A stretch of DNA of 64,000 nt from Leptodontidium sp. MPI-SDFR-AT-0119 (taxonomy: Eukaryota; Ascomycota; Leotiomycetes; Helotiales; Leptodontidiaceae). Within the stretch, counting starts at the first letter, position 1. Every line of letters starts with the position of its first letter. Below are positions 22,713 to 34,763 of this stretch, piece after piece. The stretch covers positions 558,001 to 622,000 of the forward strand of contig JAHLEZ010000018.1 of NCBI GenBank assembly GCA_020726505.1, given 5' to 3'. The notes beneath the pieces are model-generated. The model saw only the letters and a program-made list of their open reading frames with translations, was not told the origin of the DNA and made no database searches. A program made the translations under genes and the position numbers.

Positions 22713-25499
22713 ATCTTAGCGTATTTTATAAATCGAGAGTCTAAATTAACGTCTCGTCTACGCCTTAAATAGTTTAAGAACTCTTAAGACAGCGATTAAC
22801 CCCTTGTTTTTTAAGAACTATTTATAGAATTTCCTGTTATATTAGTCTTTAATTAATAAGAGCTAATTATTTCTATTAAATTTAATATGGAAGTCGAATA
22901 AGTCCTAAGAAATGTAATAAAAAGGCCAGGTAACTATTCTCTCTAAAGGTCTTTAACTAACGACTTATTACACAGTAGCTAAAGAGTACTCTTTACACTT
23001 AATTTAAGTAATACTTATAATTTCGACGTTACGCGTATTTTTAACTAAATTCTCTAACGCTTCCTTCCTTAAGTGCCTTGCCTGTAAGTGTTATAGCCTA
23101 GCGTCGTCTAGCCGCGATCTTAAATATCGTCGACTTAATTAAAAGCCTTATTAAATACTCCTTTAAAGTATAAAGAATATTAAAAAAGTATAAGTTAAGC
23201 GAATTAGAGAGTTAAGAGCTATTATAAGAGCTAAAGAGTAATTAACAGGATTGTATTTAAAGAAAGCTAAGTTAAACTGTCGCTTTAATTACTTTAATAT
23301 AATACTTTTCTTAGTTAATCTCACGCGTAACGTGTAGTCTAACTTATTATACTAAACTCTAGCCTTTAATAAACGAGCTTCTGAAATAATATTAATATTA
23401 AATCCTTTAACGACAGCGACGTTAGAGAGCTTTAAGTCTTTAATATTTAGTCTATTAAGGCCATTGAGAGTACCCTTAAAAACACGAGTACTTCGACCCT
23501 TAATTATAAGGCTCGACATTCCGGCTTTAATATTGTCGTCATTAGTTAATTTAATAAAGGTTTTAAGCTTTAATAAAGTAACTAAATTAACTAAATAAGT
23601 GGCAGCGCTATTATTAAGTAAAGTGCTCTCTAAGAGTAAGTGTCGATTTATATTAATAGTAGCGTAAATTCCTAAGGTAATAAGAGCCTTATTAAGTAAT
23701 TCCGGACTAATTATATATATATTAATATTACTAAGATACCTTAGTAGTTTTAAGGCTTTTACTAAGGTTATCGGAGAAGACGAGGAGTTTTCAAAGGTTA
23801 TTCCCTTAGTAATTTCCTTTATTATTACTTATTTTTACCCTTTCCTATTAATTACTTATTTGAGGTTAAAAAACTTCTTTTTAAGCTCAATTTAAGTTTC
23901 CTTAATTTATTTTATAAATAATAAGTTATATAGTTTGTCCCTAATTAAGCCGTCGTAATAATATTAAAGTCTATAACACTTAATTACTTTATGTCAGTAA
24001 GAGTTCACCTTATAAGAGCAAGTGTTAATCGAGGTATTTAGTAAAGGAGTCCTTAGTATTAGTAGTACTCTTAGAGTATTTAATCTCCCTTTTAATATAG
24101 TATATAATCTAATTATCTTATTTCTTCTAGTTGTTATAAGAGACTCTTTATTAAGCGCTAATAATTAATTAACGTATTAAAGTAACGTGTACTTATAAAC
24201 AACCCTAAGAGTATTATCTCTAAAGACTCTAGACAATTATTCGCGGGCTTATTTAAGTACGAACTTCTCTTATATTGCCTTAATAAAGTTAATAATTACT
24301 AAGGGGCCTTTAACGTCTGAGATGTCGTATAATAGAGTATCTTAATAAGTTAATCGCTACTCTTAAATCTACACCTTAAGATTAACTTATCCTGTTTTAA
24401 CGATTTCGAGCTTCTCTTTATATTTAGTTTAAGTTTTAATAAAGTTACTTATTTCTAAAGGGGCGTAGTCTCTCTTTAATACCTTAAGGAGTATTTATAA
24501 AGTCTAAGATTATAAGTCGTTTAATTTATTTATTATCTTATTAAGTTACTCTTTCACTCTCTATTCCTCTTTAATCTCACACTCTTAAATAACACTTTAG
24601 TAAATTAAAGGATTAACTGTCTCTTGAATCTACTTATATATTATCTTATAAGCCCGAGCATTTTCTAATTATTATATGTGTTTTATAATATACTCCCCTA
24701 TTAAGGTAATATATATTAAAATAACTATAACAATATTAAATAATATAAGAGGTATTATACTTAGTTTAAGTCTCTTAAGTTTAAGTACTTATTAGTCTTT
24801 ATTTTACTTTACTTACTTCTTAAAGTTAAAATCGAGAGCCTCCTTGTCTTATTGTGCCTTTACTTAATTAATCGTTTGTACTTAAGGCTTGTTTTCGAGG
24901 ATATTTAGAGTAACTAATAACTCTAAATTAATTAAAGTCTATACTTTATAAAAGATATAAAAGGATTTAAAAGCTTAGTACTATAGAGTCTAAGTTTGCC
25001 TGTCGTAATTAAGCGGCGTTTAATTATTAGAGGAAAAGACTAAAGTTAAGTCTATTATAGCGAAGAGAGGGTTACTCTCTTAAGGCTTTAATAAATTTAT
25101 TAAAGAAAAGAAGAGAATATCGAGTATAAGTACTTGATTTACCCTTTTTTTTTAGAGAAGTTAAAGGGAAAATGGCAGTGTAAACTATACTTATTAATAA
25201 GTAGAAACGCCGACGTTATTTGCCACTTACTAATCTTACGTTAATAACTTTACTTAAATCTATAAAGTATAAAAGGAAGAATACTAACTTAATAACTTCG
25301 TCACGGGGCTTATAACTATAATATAAAAGTGGGGTAGAGCCTTGTAATTAACGTAAGGAGAATTATAATATATTAATTGTTTTTTAAAATATATAAGGAA
25401 ATCAGGGGAACACGTTATTCCCTTAAAAGTAATATACGCTAGCAGAATCTGAAATAGTATAGCGCACAACTAACCAAGCATCGGCCCGTGCCTGTACGA
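22713..25499 (-). pseudogene. fragment of a second Copia family (gag, protease, start of integrase)
   Basis: In minus sense a damaged but readable polyprotein runs from about 24700 down to 22713. A protease-to-preintegrase stretch (IKAGMSSLIIKG, RVFKGTLNG, LKLSNVAVV, FNINIISEARLL) is followed by a GAG-pre-integrase-like motif (HLQARHLRKEALENLV) and the start of integrase (PFYYISxDLFDF, LLLIKD). It stops mid-integrase at 22713. The 25000-25499 end carries a GC-richer patch starting TGTCGTACAGGC in minus sense, which could be its leader or LTR. It replaces the gag-to-RT part of Copia F. Confidence 0.6.
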
Positions 25500-26482
25500 C
25501 ATCAATATTATAGCTATTCGTTAATTATATAAGCGTAAAGAGTTAGCAGAGGTTTAATAGATTAATAGCGCTAATAATATTATTAACGTTATAATAAAGA
25601 GTGCTTTAAATAAGGCTCTTTAGGATTTTATTAATATTAATATCCTTATTATTAAAATAAAGGGTTAAGTTTAACAGTTAATCGGAGTTAATTTAGACTA
25701 ATAACGGGGGGGTTTTTTATACTCGTTATTTTTATTATTATATATTTTCTTATAACTCTTGTTTTATTAATTTATTACTTGCGATTATTTTTATATTTAA
25801 TTAATTCGTAGAGTTAAAAACATACTTAATTTAGTTTTAAATATTATTTAATTTAAAGTACTAATAAGCGGCCTTATAATACTACTTTAATAAAAACAAA
25901 TTGCCGGTTTTATTACAATAGGCTACTCTTATATAATAATATAAAGAAAGTACCGTTATAAAGAACTTATTATAAAGTTAATCCAAAATAATACTAAATC
26001 CCTTACGTATATATTTTTAAGAGAAGTTCCTTGTCCTTCTCCTTCGCGTTATAGCGGCGACTTTAATAAAGACGCTTAATAAAAGGATCGTCCTCACCGC
26101 CGTCCTCCTTACTACGCTTAGTAATAATAAAGGAGGCGACAATAAAGAGTTAGTTTAAGACTAGTACTGTCTTTTATAATATAAAGTTATTAATATTTAA
26201 GAGTATTAATATTAAAAAGGAATAAAGGGGGTTAACTTACTACTTATAGGCTAGCTAGTCTAGTAATTTCCCGGCGTATAGCGTGGGTTTCCTTTAATAA
26301 CGCTAACGACAACTCCTTAATAGTCTTTAATACACTGGCGGCGGCAACTAATAATATTAAATTAAATAATTTAGCGGCAGTAATAATAACTTCTTTATCT
26401 TTTACCTTAAGGGCGACAATTAAATAAAGGTACTCCTCGGCTATAGACTAAGAGATTTATTATATATTAGTAATTATATAAC
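25500..26482 (+). mobile_element. Copia F, 3' part before Gypsy E
   Basis: Reverse-complementary to about 8190-7220 of Copia B2. It joins in the middle of the RNase H sequence (INIIAIR) and runs through the 3' untranslated internal region until it is cut by Gypsy E. The last five bases are the ATAAC duplication of E. Confidence 0.7.
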
Positions 26483-26784
26483 TGTTACGACCTACGATGC
26501 GCCTCGTATTCTAACTAACACGGGCTCGTAGCATCGCTGGCTATGCGACGGCGCTAAGCCTAATAGGGAAGACTAAGTGGCGAGCCTGTGATATATTAAC
26601 GTAAATGGCACGCGACTACGTTAGGCCTTATTAAGAGGGTCCTTTATATATATATACTCGAGCCCTCCCTTATAAAGAGCTTTCCTTTTCTCCTTGTCTT
26701 TTCTTCTTGATTTTAAGTGTAATTAAAGGCCTAAATATATAGTTAAAGTCAACTCATTATATTAACCTCTTATTAGCCGTGATA
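26483..26784 (+). repeat. Gypsy E 5' LTR
   Basis: Starts TGTTACGACCTACGATGCGC and ends at a mutated CGTGATA (ancestral CATAACA). Same family as the solo LTR at 20289. Confidence 0.85.
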
Positions 26785-26999
26785 TAAGAAAAGACTAATA
26801 CCCCTTTATTATAAAGTGTTATATTTTACTTAATCTTGCGCCTTATTAACTTACCCTTATAATAAGTTAATAATAAGCCTTAACACTTTAGCCTATTTAA
26901 TAGATAAGTACCTCTTTACCTTAATAGTAAACTATCTTAAAGAAAGCTAGATATTCTCTCGTAATTAACTTACTTTGCCGTAACTTGACGCGCGCCTTT

Positions 27000-29900
27000 A
27001 TTTTAAACGTATATTTAATTAATAAATCAATTAATAACCTTAAATACCCCTTAACTTTACTTTACTATTACTGCCGACCTCCTCCCCTCGTCAGCGAAGC
27101 TTTAAAGAAAGAAGCGCCCCTTTACGGCTAGGCTTTAATAATATCCCTATCCCTTTAGTCGAGACTCTCTTAGAGGAGCTAGAGAGCTTTAATAGGTTCG
27201 ACTTAAACCTAAAAGACAAACCCTAGCGCTTTTTTAACGTATTACTAGAGCCTACTAATATAAAAGGTCTTACCCCCGCTTAATAAGCTAAGGTAAATTA
27301 ACTAATTAAAGACTCTATTAGCTTTACTATCGCTGCAGCTATTATATAGGCCCTTACTTAATATACTATTAATAACTCTTATTAAGAGACTCGTACTCCC
27401 TCCCCTTTTTTCGATCAGTTAACTTGTACTTTTACTACTAACCTTTAATTAACCGTTAACTATTACTTACTAAAGTTAAATATATTAATCTTAATAATAA
27501 AGCCTTCTAAGGTTAAGTACTTTTAACTCCCTTTTAGTGATTATAAGGGAAATATTAAATATAATACTTAAAAGATAAAAATAAAGTTATTCTTAGAAGA
27601 GTACTTTAGTAACTTTAAGAGTAAGATATCCTAGGTTAAGGCTTACTTTTAATATACTATTAGCGAAACTAGGATTATTATCTTTTAATACATAAACCTT
27701 AATTATGTTAGAACCTTTAATATAACGGCCGACGTATTAAAGGCGTTAGACTAGTGATTCTTCTATTATAACTAAGTTTAAACTACTAAGAGATTATATA
27801 ACTAACTTATTATAAGTAATATAATATATAACGACTTCCGGATTAAATTTACGTTATATATTATTATAGGCAAAATTACTCGCGCCTATTAGTTCGAGGA
27901 TATATATAAGAAGGTAATCCTTAACTCTTAAACGTATAATTTGTATCGAGAAGTACAAGATAAATAGTAGTTATATTACTCTCGATAAGTTCCTGACTAT
28001 TATAGACTAAGAAAGCCGTAATATTACTTTAGAGAAAGCCGCTTCGATCCGTAAAGCTTAATTTAGCGTAGCCTTTAATACTAATGACTTGCGCGGTATT
28101 TTTAAAAAGGAAAACTAACGTGTTACTTCCTTTACGCCGGCTACTATAGTAAGAAGACCCCCGACCCCGACTTTAAGATAATCGTTAAATATCCGCTAGC
28201 GTACGCCCTCTCCTTCACTTATCTTACGCCGACTTAAGTCCCCCGTACCCCCTCCCGCACTTAGGGACGTTTCTTTTAATACTTATCTTTATTATAATAA
28301 GACTAGTTATTAAGTTAACGACTGTCTTAAGCGCTGTAAAAATTAGGCTTTTAATAAGTCGATTTCTTAGTTAGTCGTTAGCGAAGATTTAGAGACTAAC
28401 GAGTTATTAAAAAACTCTTAAGCTATAATAAAGACTCACATCTTAATATAAGTTATAACTTATAAAAGGACTTAATATTTAATTTTTATACTTTTATTAA
28501 AGTGCGATAATTCTTAATTAGTATTAAACTAAAAAGAAATAAATTCTTTATTAAAATACTTATATATATTAATAATAAAGTTAATATTTTTAGTATTATT
28601 AAAACCTTTTTTATATACTAGCTTATTAAGTAATTTAATATTTCTTTTATATCTCTCCCTTAATTAATTGTCTTAATTAACTATAATAATAAGAAAGACA
28701 AGCTAATTAATACGGCTATCTTACTTATCTTAATAATCAATTACTAGCGAATTAACTTCTCCTTTCTAATAACTAACTTAAGAAACACTAACGTCTTAAT
28801 TAATTAAAAGTTCCTTAAGTATTACGATTTAAAGTAGTTATATATTAAGAATTATAATCGACTCGAATAGCTATTAAATATATTAGTTTAGCTGTACTTT
28901 AACTAGCGAGTCTTTATTAATATTAATTGTTCTAATAAGTTAATTATTAAGTCTCACTAACTTAATATAAAACGAAGGGATGTTTTTATAAACTTAGATA
29001 ACTACTGTCAAAGGTAAGCTAAGATTACGGCTCTTAACGATTCCCTTAGGCTAAAGGTTCTTATACGACTTATTACTAGCGTCTCGCCGATTCGACCCTC
29101 GAGCTTTATTAAAGAAGTTAAGGAGCGCTTACGTATTATAAAGAATTAATTAAACCCCTTAATATCCCGTGATTCGAGATTACTATTTAAAGATAAAAAA
29201 GCCCGTGAAGCCTCCCTAGTAAATTATTAACTAAAGGCGCTTACTATAAAAATCTTTTTTATATTAATAATAGTAATATTTATAACGTATCTTTAACTTA
29301 AGAAAACTAACAAAAATAAGGTAAAAACCTTCGTAATATTAATATATAAGATTAACTAAGAGTTAACTTGTCGTTAATAAAAGGCTTTAAACTAGTTAAG
29401 TATTAAACTCGTATTAATAAATAAAAACCTGTCCTTAGAGAAGGCCTTAGAAGTTAAATACACGCAAGACGACGAATTAGTAAATAAGAAGCTCTTAGTA
29501 AAATACTAAGAGTATACTCCTCTCTTTTCTTAGTAAGCCTTCGATAAGCTACTAGCGCATCACTAAGGCGTAAATTACTAGATCAAGTTTACTAAGGAGA
29601 ACGACTTGTCCTTTAAACCTCTCTAATATATAACTAAAAAAAAATTATTAAAGACTAAGCGGTATATTATTAATAACTTATATAAAGGTTTTATTAAGCC
29701 TTCTAGCGTATTATATACGGCTCTTATTCTCTTCGTTAAGAAAGCTAATAGTAGTCTTTAACTATACGTTAATTACTGGAAGTTAAATGCCTTATTAAAA
29801 AAGAACTCGTACTTAATCTTTTTAATTAATAAAATAATAGCGCGTATTTATAAGGTAAAGGTTTTCACAAAGCTTGATATTTAGTAAGCTTTTTATTATA

Positions 29901-32720
29901 TCTATATGTCCCCCGAGAGTAAAGATTATATAATCTTTCGTACTTAATATAATACTTATAAATATAAAGTTCTTCCTTTTAACTTTATAAATAGTTTAAT
30001 AATTTTCTAGCGATTTATTAATAATATCCTTATAAAGCACTTCGATAATTTCTGCGTGGCTTATATAAATAATATCCTTATTTACTCGTTAACCCCCAAG
30101 GAACACGAAGTTTATATTAAGAAAGTAATAATAATATTATAAGTACACGAACTTTAGGCTAATATTAAAAAGTCCGAGTTTAGCGTACAAAAGATAAAAT
30201 TCCTAGGATTTATTATTAAAGTTAATGACGTAAAAGTAAACCTAAAGAAGATTAATATAATTAAGGACTAGCGATATACTAATAATATATAAAGTATATA
30301 AAGTTATCTTAGTTTTTATAACTTTTATTATTAATTTATTAAAGATTATAATCGTATCGCACGACCCCTTATAATACTTACTAAAAAAACGTCCCCTTCG
30401 TCTTTAATAACGCTTATAAGAACGCCTAGGAGACTCTTCAGGAAGCCCTTTAGTTTACGCTAATTCTTTATTACTACGATCTTATTAAGTAAACGTAACT
30501 AAAGACTAATTCCTCTAATAAAATTGTCGCTAAGATTTTATCTTAACTTTAAGAGAACGACACCTTTTATCTCGTGAAATACTTCTTTAAGATTATAATA
30601 AACCTTAAGCTTAATTACTTGATTTATAATAAAAAGATACTAGCTATTTTCTAGTTATTTAAGTAATAGTACTTAGAGCTCTTAAGTACTTAAAAAAATG
30701 TTCTTGTTTATATAAACTATTAAGCCCTAAAGTACTTTATAATTACTAAGGACCTTACGGCTAAGTAGGCTTAATAAGTTAAGTTCTTTGCGAACTTTTA
30801 TTTTACGATTATATATTATACTAAGACATTTAATACGTTAGTGGATACTTTATTTTAATAAGATTAAGACTTTACGGCTATAAAGGCACGTAAGTAAGTT
30901 ATTTATAGTTAATAACTAATTTTAATCGATAAAATTAACTCACGAGTCGCCGGCGACCTCTAACTCTCCGCCGTCGACCTTATAAATGCCTACATCGAAG
31001 TCGTGGAAACGATACCCTTAGCACTTATAAAGGCTATAATCCTAGATCACGATATTAAGACACGCGACAAGCCAAAGCCAGAGCTAGAACCTGAGTCGAG
31101 TACAAAAGTATTAATCGACCTAGAGACGCTTACCGCAGAGGAGCTAGACCTTAACTTCATAGTAATATATAATATCGCGGAATACGACGTTATTAATTAA
31201 GTACTTTTAACTAATAAGTCGTCTTCTTCGCTAAAGCCTCTTTAATAAAAAGCTAAGGAGTATTTACTAGATTACGAGCTAGTAAATAATAAGTTACTTT
31301 TCTAAGGCCGCCTAGAAGTACCCTTAAAACCGCCGAAGCTTTACATAATACTTATTTGTTATATATATTCCTAACCTTTAATAACACATGCGAGGATCAG
31401 AAAGATAAAGGCATTACTAAGTCGTAAATATTATTAAAATAGCCTTATTATAAATATAACTTAATACATAGTAAACTATAGTTACTCTCGACAAAAAGCC
31501 TATAAGAATAAGACTCTTAGTTTCGTATACCCCTTATTAATCCCCGTTTAGTTATATTAATACTTAACAATAAACGCTATTAAACTTTTAATTAATAAGA
31601 AGGGCTATAACTTCGTTATAATTATTATTAATCGCTTATTTAAGAAACTAATCTTAATACCTTATAATAATATAATTTTAGTTAAGGGCATAATTATTAT
31701 TTTCCTCGTTTATTAGACTTAATACTTTAGTATATTAAACTTTATTATCTCGGATCGAGGATCTCAGTTCGTCTCTTCCTTTTAGAAAAAGTATTGTCGT
31801 ATCCTCGGAACTAAAGTAAAGCTAACGATAGTGTATAACCTAAATATCGACGACTAAACGAAAGTAATAAACTAATATATTAAGTAGCGACTTTGTCCCT
31901 TTTATTATTATTATTAAAATAATTAAAGCGACCTCTTATTAATTATAAATATTACTTAATTAATGTTATTACACGAGTCCTTAAGTCGCTTATTCCCTTT
32001 CTAACTACTTAACGGCGTTAAGCTAAGGACTTCTTAAGACTTAATTAACTTAATCACGAGGAAACTCTATAAGTAGTATTATAAATAAAGAAGGTTATAA
32101 AAGTCGTATAGTCGTCCCTAAAGAATTAATAAGAGAAAATAGAATAACTAGTAAATTATAGGCGACGCGCCGTTAACTAAGACGTTAGCGACTTAGTACT
32201 AATTAATACTTAGAACTAAAACATCGACTAACCCTTAAGGAAGTTATTTAATAAGTAGTACGGCCTTATTAAAGTAATCGCTAAAAAAAGAGAGAGTTAA
32301 AGAGTTAAGCTATTAAAGGACTAATTAATTTACCCTGTTTTTTACTCGTACTTATTTCGTAAGTATATTAATAACCCCCTGCCGAGATAAGCTAAAGTTA
32401 CGCCGGCACTTATTTAACTATTACTTAAGTAGGATAAGTAAGAAATTAAAGGCATCCTTAGCTTTAAGGTTATACAGAATAAGCTATTTTATTATATTAA
32501 GTAACTAAGCGCCGACGAAGACTTAAAGTAATACTTATACTTAAATATTGTAATAACTCTATATATAATTAAACGGTTTCACTTAAAGTACCTTAACGCT
32601 AAGGGCCCGCCGAGAGCTTTCTTAAAGTGGCTAAAGGCTTATAATACTAGTATTAATAATTATAACTTAAAAGACGACATAATTATAACTATAATTACGC
32701 GAACACAATTTTTTAAGAGG
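27000..32720 (+). pseudogene. Gypsy gag-pol remnant of element E
   Basis: Reverse transcriptase is readable at about 29640-30240: SAL-like entry, ILFVKKANSSL, KVFTKLDI, MSPESKDY, then an active site reading AYINNILIYS near 30062-30090 where Gypsy elements carry Y-L-D-D; both Asp codons became Asn. Integrase is seen at about 31370-31990, with ISDRGSQFVSSF near 31745-31780. A 65-codon open stretch (31003-31200), rich in charged residues, lies between RNase H and integrase in a patch with little RIP. Stops elsewhere exclude a functional protein. Confidence 0.8.
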
Positions 32721-32729
32721 GAAGGGTAA

Positions 32730-33031
32730 TATTATAACTTATAATACGCCTCGTATTCTAATTAATACAAGCTTGCAATATCACTAGTTATACGACAGCG
32801 CTAAGCTTAATAAGGAAGACTAAGTAGCGAGCCTGCGACATATTAACGTAAATAACACGCGACTATATTAAGCCCTATTAAGAGGGTTCTTTATATATAT
32901 ATACTCGAGCCCTCCCTTATAAAGAGCTCTCCTTCCCTCCTTGTCTTTTCTTCTCGATTCTGAGCGTAATTAGAGGCCTAAATACACAACTAAAGTCAAC
33001 TCGCCGTATCAACCTCTTGCCAGCCGTAATA
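32730..33031 (+). repeat. Gypsy E 3' LTR
   Basis: Starts TATTATAACTTATAATACGCC, the ancestral TGTTACGACCTACGATGCGCC with only C-to-T and G-to-A changes relative to the 5' LTR. Followed by the ATAAC duplication. Confidence 0.85.
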
Positions 33032-33497
33032 ATAACTAAAGAACTTTCGACAGTGATTTAGATATAATTTAGATTTAAAAAAGAAATAAGAATACTTATT
33101 AAGTCACACCGGGATTTCTTTATTACATAATACACGTATTTCTTACTCTTAAGATTATTAAAGGAGTATTTGTAAGACAGGTTCTTTGTAATAAGGCGGA
33201 CGTACTAAATATAATATTTATAATAGGCGAGGTCGAGCGCTCTTATAGGAATTAGTATAAGTATTATTTTTAATTAGTATACTGTTTCCTTACTAAACTA
33301 TCTCTAAAGAGTATATTTACTTTTAAGTTATTTATTTAATTTAATATAGTCTTCTTAAAAATATTAGCTTTTAAGTTATATTAAGCGAATTAGAGAGATT
33401 AGAAAGTAGTATACGTATAGTAATTATATATGTGTTAGCTAAAAAAGACTCTAAACCTTTAAGGAAGGCGACATATATATATTTATTATGTCGTATA
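33032..33497 (+). mobile_element. Copia F, 3' tail after Gypsy E
   Basis: Continues F after the Gypsy insertion and is reverse-complementary to about 7210-6770 of Copia B2. It stops about 250 bp before the expected 3' LTR, where a fragment of the third LTR family begins. The 3' LTR of F is not in the window. Confidence 0.65.
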
Positions 33498-33602
33498 TGT
33501 AATAGCACGGATTTCCGTAAGCGAGCAGTACCGGGATCAGGTGATAATACTCTCTATTAACGCGAATATCGAAGTGAAGAGCCCTTTCCCCGAGGGAAGG
33601 TA
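33498..33602. repeat. truncated LTR of the third family
   Basis: 105 bp matching the first 105 bp of the solo LTR at 12046 base for base, starting TGTAATAGCACGG and ending GGGAAGGTA. The final TA is the left target of transposon C. The remaining about 307 bp of the LTR do not appear on the other side of C. Confidence 0.85.
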
Positions 33603-33632
33603 CAGTCGGACCGCCTCAAAACCGACAATTTT
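33603..33632 (+). repeat. transposon C left terminal inverted repeat
   Basis: Starts CAGTCGGACCGCCTCAAAAC. The first 27 bases match the right end in inverted orientation (38103-38129), and the two diverge beyond that. Confidence 0.9.
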
Positions 33633-34166
33633 AAGAATTAAGTAATATAATATATCTGTTTAATCCATCAGATGCAATAAATTGCTAGCGTTCGAATGGA
33701 CCCACTTTTAGCCTAATCGGGCTAGCGGTAAAGAAGTTATACTTATATAAGTAAGGTCTTGGCGGGATCATTTTTTTTTGAGATTTTTATTTTATATTTA
33801 TATGTTTTTTAAAAGTTATAATGAATATTATGCAATTCTTTTTGCTTCTAAATTCGTTATTAATTGTATTATAGCATTCTATAAGAAAAAGAAGTTGGTA
33901 TTATTAGTAGGACCCACTTAATTATTATAATATTTTTTTCTAGTAACGTTTTAAGTATTATTATTTTTTAAATGATTAAATAATATATAAAAGTATAATA
34001 TAATGATATAATATATTCTTATTAATTAAGTAGTATCTTAATAAGTGCTAATGCTTAGTCATTAGCGTATATGTTACTGTGTTACAGCATAAGAGTCTTT
34101 CTTTGTTCACAGAATTTCTTCTTCCTTAAATATTAATAACTTCGCTTACCTCAATACTTAATAATT

Positions 34167-34697
34167 ATGGCTAATCAAGCGACAATTATCTGTAAGTAAT
34201 TAATCCATTTGAAAGAGCATTATTAATAGTATATTTTACGCTAGTCGTATCAGGAGACTTTTATAACTCTCGACGATTCTCTATTAGAGAGAGCTACAAT
34301 ATTAAATATCGAACGATTACTTCTCAATTAAGTCGCTTCCTTAGAGGCAGAGGTATATTTAATTTAATCTATTTGATATTATAATATATAATTAACTTAA
34401 TTTATAGGTCTATCTTTATATTATCTCTCTTCAAACGAAGTTAATATAACAATTGAGATACACGTTAGTTGAGTTACAGAAGCTTCTAAAGAACTAATTA
34501 AAGCTTTATTACAAAAGAATAAGAGGGTTAGGGCTACTATTATTAGGGGAGGTTAAAAGTAGATTATAAATAACGATTTTGGCGTATCTTGTCGTTAGTT
34601 TAGAGGAGTTATAACCTTTGAGATAATAGAGTTAGACGAAGGTTTTAAGACAAAGTCAGAGAGAGAGATACCTGATTCTTAAGAGGATTCTAAATAA
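34167..34697 (+). pseudogene. accessory ORF of transposon C, broken at Trp codons
   Basis: A likely three-exon frame convergent to the transposase: ATG 34167 (MANQATII), intron 34192-34229 (GTAAGT...AATAG), second exon encoding GDFYNSRRFSIRESYNI and TSQLSRFLRGRG, second intron near 34350-34406 (GTATAT...TATAG), third exon encoding EASKELIKALLQKNKRVRA and FEIIELDEGFKTK, ending TAA 34695-34697. In-frame TGA, TAA and TAG codons occur in exon 3 at about five places that all fit former TGG (Trp). I do not recognise the protein. Copy D has lost almost all of this region. The unit might be an accessory factor of the transposon or a captured gene. Confidence 0.5.
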
Positions 34698-34763
34698 AGC
34701 ACTTTTATAACTGCTAAGCTAGCTACCGCGCTAGCAAATAAATACAAAATCTAACTAATAAAA

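Larger units (their letters stand above)
26483..33031 (+). mobile_element. complete Gypsy element E, RIP-degraded
   Basis: 6549 bp, bounded by LTRs of about 302 bp (26483-26784 and 32730-33031) and by ATAAC at 26478-26482 and 33032-33036. A polypurine tract (AAGAGGGAAGGGTAA) precedes the 3' LTR. Plus-strand coding order is gag, protease, reverse transcriptase, RNase H, integrase and a C-terminal segment, all crossed by stops. It inserted in the 3' region of Copia F, so it is younger than F. Confidence 0.9.

Noticed and set aside
25284..25469. 61-codon hydrophobic minus frame
   Set aside because: In the leader end of a degraded Copia fragment; no start context, domain or conservation to support it.
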